Assembly (NCBI RefSeq): GCF_030272615.1
Contig: NC_081410.1
Span: 191,349,619-191,413,618, forward strand
Origin: Cryptomeria japonica
Lineage: Eukaryota > Streptophyta > Pinopsida > Cupressales > Cupressaceae
Direction: 5' to 3'
DNA: 64,000 nucleotides
Positions 57,251 through 64,000 of this stretch are shown here, piece after piece; position 1 is the stretch's first letter, and every line of letters begins with the position of its first letter. A model generated the notes under the pieces. That model was given only the letters and a program-made list of their open reading frames with translations, had not been told where the DNA came from and did no database searches. The translations under genes were made by a program, and so were the position numbers.

Positions 57251-59757
57251 ATTATGATCATCATCAGAGGGAGCATCATTGGAGGTGAAGATAAGGTGGT
57301 GTTGAGCAATGAGGATTCTGATGAGGGCTTAGAACTGGGCAACATTAATTTTGTCGGGGACACGTGATTCAAGGAGGGCTTGTTCCAAAATCTCCTTAAA
57401 AATGGGGGAGGTCTTGAGGAGATCTAAGATGGAAAAATATGTAGTAGTCTTCCCAAGCTGATCAAGGAGGTCATATTGGCAGGTGGATGACATGGGGGGA
57501 GGATTCGGTGGAGGAGGGGCTCCTTGGACAGTCACCCTTCCACGACGGGTGGTTAGATTATAGTCATTCTGAGAATGGGAAGTGGAAGGTGTGGCACCTT
57601 GAATGACTATTTTCATAGGGTTGAGATTTATTTCTGGTTGTGAAGGGGGAGGACCACCTTGAATAGTGACCCTAGGTCTATTTTGCGAAGGGGGAGGGTT
57701 AGCTCCCTGAACAGTGATCACATTGACATGATTATCTACAGGCTCTATATGACCCGCCAAGAAGTCAAACTTGGCTATATGATTAATATAATCATAGTTG
57801 ACTGCATTAGATGATGAGGCTTTTCCTTTATCATGCTTTGGGAAGGGTTCCTAGTAAATCTTGAGTTTATCATTATTATTACCAGGTTTTGTTGTTTCTA
57901 CCTCAATATCACCCTTATCAATGGGATCTTGGATGTAATTCTTCAATTTCATACACTTTTGTGTATCATGCCCATTGATGTGGTGATAGTTACAATACCC
58001 ATTCTCATTATACCACCTAGGTTTGGGTTGATTAGGATCAAACAAGTGAATTATCAGAAAGACAACTGCACCAACCTGGACAAGATTTTGGAACACAACC
58101 TCAATGGGCTCAGCAAAGGGAGTATACTCCCTTGGAGTCTGATTGTTAGATCGGGGTGGTCGCCCCTAGATTGAGACATTATTGGGGGGTCTTTGAGATT
58201 GAATTTGATTATTTTGATGATTATTAAATTGATTATTAGTGGTGGTGGATTTTGGAGTGGCCACAGTTTGGACCCGCTTTGTGTCAATAACACCATCGTT
58301 GACTAGATTCTTGTTTTTAGACCAAAACTTTGTTTTATCATTGTTATAAGAGGAAGTGTTCTGATTTAATTTTTGATAATGCTTTATAGTGCCTTCCTCT
58401 AACAAGACACATTCAAGGGCTAAGCCTTTATTAGTCAACTTTTGGAAAGATTTTATACACTGAGTTATCAAGGGTTTTGATAGTTTGGGTACCAGATTCT
58501 TTTGAAATAATTCATGGTGTTCCTATGGCATATCCCACTAAATTTTTTTGATGAGATGTCCCCACTTTTGCAAGAAATTGGTGAAGGTTTCTCCAGACCT
58601 TTGTTTTGTGTTACATAGGTCCATCATGGAAACATCATTGATGATATTGTAAGCATAGTGGGCCATGAACTTTTCTGCCAAATCTAGGAAGGAAGTGATA
58701 GAACCTTGAGGTAAGGATGAGAACCACACAAGTGTGTCTCCTGTGAGAATTTTAGGGAAAAGTATTAGAAGGTACAAATAAATATAGGAGACCTATTGAC
58801 ATAAGATGTGAAACTCACATATGTGGTCTTGGGGGTACCCCTTACCCTCATACTTCATGAACTTAGGCATCTCAAACCCTAACGGGTAAGGCACAACTGA
58901 TAATGATGGATCATGAGGAAAGGGACATAATTCCTCAAATGAATAAGGTTTCTTTTGTTAGTCCCTTCCTCCATGTTTTAGATGATGTTCTTCGTGTCCT
59001 AGATTTCCTTGATCAAATTATGTTGTGGATCTTGGACATGATGGACCGTGTTTTCCTTAGGCATCTGGTGAGTTGTGAATGACACACCACCACCACTAAT
59101 ATATTGGTAAGATGAATAAATACAGATATGAGATGTGATGACCGATGTGATGGGGAATTGAGAGGTGATGATTGGTCATGACTTGCAGATTGTGGTAGCA
59201 TGAGAGAGAAAATTGATAAAATTAGTGACATTGTTGAGGGGAATACAATATTGAGGAATAGAGACATATGTGCAAGTGGATGAGGATGGAATAGAAGCAT
59301 GTTGGACAATATGCGTGATTGGGTTGGATAATGACATAGATGCTAAAAAGGAAGAAGAGGGTTGGACGGAAATCACAGGGATGGATACTATGGGCGTTAT
59401 GGATTGAGGATGAAGAATAGGAGCAATGATGTGACTAGTAGAAAATTCTCCCTATGGTTGTTGATCAAGAATGGATCTATCAAAATCAGGGGGAAGGTGA
59501 GCTCCATTTTCAATGAGGGTTCTTAAGAGACCGCTAGGATTGTGTCAAATAAATTTCTCCATCATTTGATAATTGTATGAATCTTCTAGGAATGTTTGCA
59601 TTTTTGGAGGGAGGTCATCTTGGTCCACCATGTTAGGGTCCACTTGAGATTGTGGATTTTGAATGTCTGGTTAAGAATTTTGCCATTGTGTGGGATCTTC
59701 TGTAGTATCTTGATACAAGACACTAATGTCTGGTATGCTGTATTGTTGATTGGCCAT
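57251..59757 (-). pseudogene. gag: element D gag
   Basis: The start at 59757 (MANQQYSIPDISVLYQDTTE) is followed by Pro/Ser-rich sequence with stops. The capsid-like retrotrans-gag domain lies at 58538-58830 (FPKILTGDTLVWFSSLPQGS, DLAEKFMAHYAYNIINDVSM, GETFTNFLQKWGHL), then ECVLLEEGTIKHYQKL and KTKFWSKNKNLVNDGVID (58300-58471). A CX2HX4HX4C zinc knuckle (YCNYHHINGHDTQKCMKLKN) lies near 57952-57996. The C-terminal part has Pro-rich VTIQGGPPPSQPEI repeats (57480-57720) and TYFSILDLLKTSPIFKEILE before protease. Frames change several times. Confidence 0.84.
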
Positions 59758-62490
59758 TTTCTTCTTTTGAGATCAAGTTGTGACTATACAAGAATAACCT
59801 TGGGGGAGATTTATTAGAAGAAAGAGCTTGATGAAAGGACAACGAAAATTTTAGATTTTGATTGAATATGATGAAGTTGCATTGAATAATTGATTGGGTC
59901 CTTAGATTAGGACAAAGTTTGATTAAGATTGCACCTTAGTCCTTGGATGGGGATTTAATGTCGGGGATGTTGATGATGAAAACCACAAACAAGGTGACAA
60001 CCAAGTTGGGTGAAATTTAGACCTTAGGATAATGATAAAAGTCTCTTTCTACTAAGGATTGACTAATGATACTAAGAAAAATAAAGATGCGGGATTGTGG
60101 TCTTGATTGACCCAAAAGATGAGCTAAAGGTACTTGGGGCAGATTCTTTCCCAAGCACTAAGACCAAATTATTAAAGATGACGTCTAAATAAAACTTCAC
60201 AAGGTGTAAACCTTAGAGTGAGGTTGATTTGATTTAGATGATTGATTGAATAATTGGATGATTGATTAAGGATTGATTTAATTGATTGAGGGTTGAATTG
60301 ATTAAGGTTTGATTGTTGAATTGATTGATGTGCTAAGTCCTTAGAAAAGGTGGATGATGAAAGATCAAAGATGGGTGATAGTGATGACTAGAAGGAAGTG
60401 ATGATGAGGTTATCCTTGACAAGGAAATGACTCAATAAGTGATAGGTTCAGACAACAAACTATATAAAGGGATGTGACCACCCTGATTTTGATGATAGTT
60501 GGTATTGAAAGACAAGCCTAATCCTTGGTGTAGGGAACAAACTCTTATATCATCACTAGAATAAAACTCATTTCTATGACCATGAGTTTAATTGTGATAT
60601 CGGTTCAAGAAGGTCCTATGTTTGAGCAAGAGTTTTCAGTTGGTGTACCAAATTTTTTGACGTCTAATGAGTTGGGCTTGGGTGAGCTTCTTCTTCTTGA
60701 TTGGACAGTGGATAGACTTCTTGGGATGCTTGTATAACTTAGGCTTATGGAGGTAGAAATGAGGTGGAATTGAATTGGACTTGTATGAAAGTTCAAAAAT
60801 TTATGATTAAGAATGTTGGTCAAATGTGGAGGATAAGGAAGTTGTTTGTCAATCTACTCTTGGAAATAAAACATCATGCATAGCAAACACATTGGCCAAG
60901 TATACTACCCAATAATGAGTGTGCAAGTGATAAGGGGCCTATATTAGCCCAAATTTATTTTACAAATATAGAACAAATGAAAACACTTGAAGACAACAAA
61001 AGTTAGGCTGGAAAGTGGAAACCACTTGATAGGCCCCTTGCATAAGCAATACCTCACTCAAGCGGACAAATATAAATTCTGGTAGCACTAGCTCCACTCC
61101 ATGACACTCACTTTTCAGGCATACCGAATTCACTTACCCCAAAGATCAAAGGATCTATTACATGGGGAATTTATGTCTCATCTTAAGCAGATACATGAGG
61201 AGTAACTTTGGGGTACGATTCACATCCCCTGCACTATTAAATGTAGGATTTTGGCTACTAAAACTGGTGTCTAGTGTAATTTCTGAGGGATCACCAATCC
61301 AATGACAGATTCTTAAAGAAAGCCACTTAAGGCTCTAACTGAGCTTATCAGTGCAGGGAAGGCCCCCACATACGTCGAATTCACTCAGTGCTCCAGCTGC
61401 CTGACCAGATTATTTATATAGTGGCTTTGAAAACCCGCTCGAGATCGCACTAGGAGAGTTGATATCCTTGACATGTCTCAATTAGAGATACTCTTGTGGG
61501 GTGATGAAATCCAAAATCAAGAAACACCCCTCAACTACTAAAATAAAAAGAGAGTGTTGTTGGTCACTCGTTCTCTTACACCCAAGATCCATGAAGGCGT
61601 GGGGAGAGGATACTAGAGTGAAATGATGGGTCCACTCAGCATAACAAAACAAGACTAACCTAGTGGAAAAAATGAACCTTCGACATGCATGCTGCAAGAA
61701 AACAGATTAGTAGTTTTAAAAAATTATGTCTTGGACACAAAAGACTACCTGCAACCACCCAAAATTTGATCATTAACTATAAAATCCTAAGGATACAATG
61801 CAGACGTTGATCCACAGATGCAGATGTTGGAGTGTTTGTGCAAACTTTGATGCATCTACGCAAACGACAATAAAGCAGGAAATATAAATTTGAATTCAAA
61901 TTCAAAATTTTGGCTGGGATTTTACCTCCTGCACAAACGTTGATGCGTGTGTAAACATCAAAACAAAAAGTTAAATGTCGACAAAGAGTTAGTTGAATAA
62001 TCGGAATTTTAATTTTTAAATTCAAAAATTCGAGTGGAAAGCCTGGTCTAGTGCAAGCATCGAACTAGAGCACATACATTGATGTGTCTGCATAGATGTT
62101 GATTGCTAGAAACTAAGGAAACCAAACTAAAATGCCTAAAAGATTACTAAAAAAACCAAACCAAATGCTAAGTATTTGTTTGTTTCGGTTCTTTTAGATT
62201 CCTTTTTATTTTTTAACTTTTAGAAACAAAAATAAATGCTAAACTAAATCTCTAGATGAAGGTGTCTACAAACACTGCAAAAATGTTAATTCAAAGTGCA
62301 TACGTCGATCGGGGAAACCTGCAAAAAAGGCAGGTCAAAACTCAAATTTTAAAATGCAAATGCCAATCCGTAGCGGAGATGTCAAAGCAGCTAGGTGGAG
62401 ACATTAAAGTGTAGGCACAAGCGTTGAAGCATCAACCTTTGTACTACAATCACAAAAACTCTCACAAATGGTTAGTTTCAAGGGACATGG
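59758..62490 (-). other. element D leader
   Basis: About 2.7 kb without a credible protein. It contains TTGATTGA-like low complexity (60230-60330), a G/C-richer segment with possible hairpins (60930-61460; for example AAGTGG TTT CCACTT on the minus strand), and the CAAACGTTGATGC motif cluster at 61801-62435 next to the PBS. Confidence 0.55.
61801..62435. repeat. motif cluster CAAACGTTGATGC in element D leader
   Basis: Variants on the plus strand include CAGACGTTGATCC (61801), CAGATGTTGG (61821), CAAACTTTGATGCATC (61841), CAAACGTTGATGCGTG (61934), CAAGCATCGA (62054), CATACATTGATGTGTC (62072), CATAGATGTTGATTGC (62091), CATACGTCGATCGG (62299) and CAAGCGTTGAAGCATC (62418). Spacing is irregular. 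It starts about 60 bp after the PBS in the element's direction. Confidence 0.75.
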
Positions 62491-62511
62491 GTCCCATCGA
62501 GCGTGCCAAAA
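62491..62511 (-). other. element D primer-binding site
   Basis: Minus-strand TTTTGGCACGCTCGATGGGA, then C, follows the LTR end CTTGGTTCA. It resembles the PBS of element C in its first eight bases, and marks 62512-64000 as a 5' LTR. Confidence 0.75.
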
Positions 62512-63331
62512 TGAACCAAGGGAAAATCTAATTGAGGGTTTATGGTTAGTCCATATTAATATCAAAACATTCAAATAACCTTCAAAACAAGATAAAATAC
62601 CATTACACCTTCACAAATCTTCTCTTTCCCCTTTGCTTGAGCCTTTGATGAAGTGAAATGTGCCCCGAATGCTCCATTTGATTGGATTGGCTCCAAGATG
62701 GGATGTGGATTGCTCTCCAATGTTGCACAACAATGACAGATAAAAGGGGATTGGATGATGGATGCTCAAGTGATGGATATAAATGTTATGGATTTTTGCC
62801 TATAATGATGATGTTTTAGATGGATTTATAGAGCTATGTTGACAACATGACATTACTTGATTGGAGATGGATGATGAAGGGGAGGAGATCCCAATTTATA
62901 GTTTTAAGAGAGGATGAATGGATGGTTGAGATTGAAACTAGATCAAGGGTGGAGATTGAAGGAGAGGGAGCACATGGATTGAGAGGACATGAGGTGACAA
63001 GTGTGGAGACCAAGAGATTTTCCATAAAGAAATTTCTTGTCTCCACACTCCATAATGTACATAGAGAAGAGATCCCCTAGTACATTGGGAAGACAAAAAG
63101 GAATTTAAAATTCCTTGGGGGATGAAGAGGGAATTAAAAATTTCCAAAATATTGGATGCATGGGGAAAGGGAATGAGAAAAGGAATTTAAAATTCCTTGG
63201 GAAGGTGAGAGGTATGGGAGAATGTGAGATTTTTAAAATCCTTGAAATGACACAATTGGGTGCATTCAAGGTGGAAGGTGAGGAAGGGATAAGTGGATTT
63301 AGCCATTTATGACTATGAGTTGACTTGGTGG

Positions 63332-63336
63332 CTAAT
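63332..63336. repeat. target-site duplication (CTAAT), left
   Basis: CTAAT is repeated at 63808-63812. The uninterrupted LTR of element G has a single copy at the equivalent site. Confidence 0.85.
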
Positions 63337-63807
63337 TGATCAGGATTAAATTGGGAAAATATTGAAATCTAATTTTTTTCAAAATTTTCTATGTTTTAGT
63401 AAATTGCAATTTTGAGGGTCTTTGGTGCATTTTTGGACAAATGTTATGTGAAATTTGGTTCTAGATTATTTGAATACCTTTCCAACGCATCAAACGGTTT
63501 GTAATTCGGAGCTAGGATGAGAAAGTTATGCCTTCTCAAAGTGGACTAAAATTTTATATTTAGTTTTTTGATAATTTTGATAGTTTTAGTAGTTTAATTG
63601 TAATAAACATTATGGTGACTCTTCGTTTCAATTCCAAGGGATTTGTGTGACCCTTGGGATACATTCGACTTGTATAAACTCCAATTTTGAATAGAATGGA
63701 GACAGTTTTTGGTTTGCAATCTTCTTGTTGTCAATTTTTGTGTTGAAATCTACAATACCGCAGGTATCACACCAGGTATTGTAATCTGGTTTTCATAAAT
63801 CAGATCA
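63337..63807. mobile_element. 471-bp insertion in LTR, probable solo LTR or small LTR/MITE-like element
   Basis: It starts TGATCAGGATT and ends AAATCAGATCA, so it has TG...CA ends and an imperfect terminal inverted repeat (TGATC / GATCA). It is flanked by a 5-bp duplication, as expected for LTR elements. The inside contains CCTTTCCAACGCATCAAACG and GGAGCTAGGATGAGAAAGTT, LTR-like non-coding sequence. No ORF. A solo LTR is the simplest reading. Confidence 0.8.
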
Positions 63808-63812
63808 CTAAT
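63808..63812. repeat. target-site duplication (CTAAT), right
   Basis: Matches 63332-63336. Confidence 0.85.
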
Positions 63813-64000
63813 CATGGGGATTAGTCACTAGCAAATTATTAAGAAGGTGATTAAGTGAGATAATGAGGGATTAGAAAACAAGTGGGATTTGTAGGAGGAT
63901 TTGACAAGAGGAGAGAGAATGAGTGGAGGAATTAAAAATTAAAGAATAATGTTAAGCATGATTATGAGGGAATCTAGAAGAATTGATTAGGCTAATGAGG

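Larger units (their letters stand above)
51367..64000 (-). mobile_element. Element D: Ty3/gypsy (Tat-like) retrotransposon lacking RT, 5' LTR cut by window edge
   Basis: Minus-strand order: 5' LTR (62512 to beyond 64000), PBS (62491-62511), leader, gag (59757 to about 57330), protease, archaeal-type RNase H, integrase (to 55022), a long 3' region with low-complexity DNA and an antisense PMD fragment. The 3' LTR in minus orientation is not found; instead the plus-oriented LTR of G abuts at 51366. No RT lies between protease and RNase H. Frames are interrupted by many stops. Confidence 0.8.
62512..64000 (-). repeat. element D 5' LTR (partial), with insertion
   Basis: Inverted match to 50351-51366 of element G's LTR. 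About 276 bp of the LTR remain beyond the window. The copy is split by a 471-bp insertion (63337-63807). Minus-strand orientation ends TTGGTTCA at 62512. Confidence 0.88.

Noticed and set aside
61482-62025. Minus-strand open frames in the leader of element D
   Set aside because: Short, Cys/Leu-rich without motifs, and in a leader without other coding evidence.

Overview
This window is TE-dense nuclear DNA from a seed plant with a large genome. The evidence is AT-rich sequence, Ty1/copia and Ty3/gypsy retrotransposons of plant type, L1-like LINEs carrying a plant-type RNase H, and plant-mobile-domain (PMD) genes. A gymnosperm is possible, but the species cannot be named from this sequence. I see no convincing intact host gene. 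Almost every protein-coding trace belongs to a mobile element and is broken by stops or frameshifts. Many of the stops look like decayed CAG, TGG or CGA codons.

Layout. 1-5374: 3' two-thirds of a Ty1/copia element (gag, protease, integrase, RT, RNase H, 3' LTR). 5375-10125: old gypsy debris and empty AT-rich sequence. 10126-17575: L1-like LINE 'A' on the minus strand, split by a second LINE 'B' (13857-17515) with a 16-bp target-site duplication (TSD). LINE B carries an extra 3' ORF. 17576-18822: short perfect inverted repeats, then a degenerate array of GATAAG/CTTATC boxes. 18823-28280: gypsy element 'C' (minus strand), with two LTRs, PBS, PPT and TSD CCACC, but lacking reverse transcriptase. 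28286-31870: flank of C, a LINE endonuclease fragment and an orphan 21-bp motif array. 31871-45729: gypsy element 'E' (plus strand), split by element 'F' (38079-44956, minus strand, TSD CCATC). F is a non-autonomous LTR element whose ORF has a G-patch-like motif and two zinc knuckles.

45730-51366: an LTR-like stretch 'X', a degenerate PMD gene (minus strand), and the 3' LTR of plus-strand element 'G'. 51367-64000: gypsy element 'D' (minus strand) of the same LTR family as G. It has a 5' LTR (interrupted by a 471-bp insertion with TSD CTAAT), PBS, leader, gag, protease, RNase H and integrase, and again no RT. A second PMD fragment lies antisense to D.

Cross-cutting observations. The leaders of C, D and E each begin, about 60-80 bp after the PBS, with a family-specific scattered short motif whose variants look like CpG decay. 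C and E also share a roughly 170-bp non-coding leader block. C and D both run from a protease region into an archaeal-type RNase H with the RT absent at what looks like the same point. Both members of the D/G LTR family lie next to a PMD module in antisense orientation. Coordinates of degenerate domains are approximate; homology calls were made by eye from motifs.
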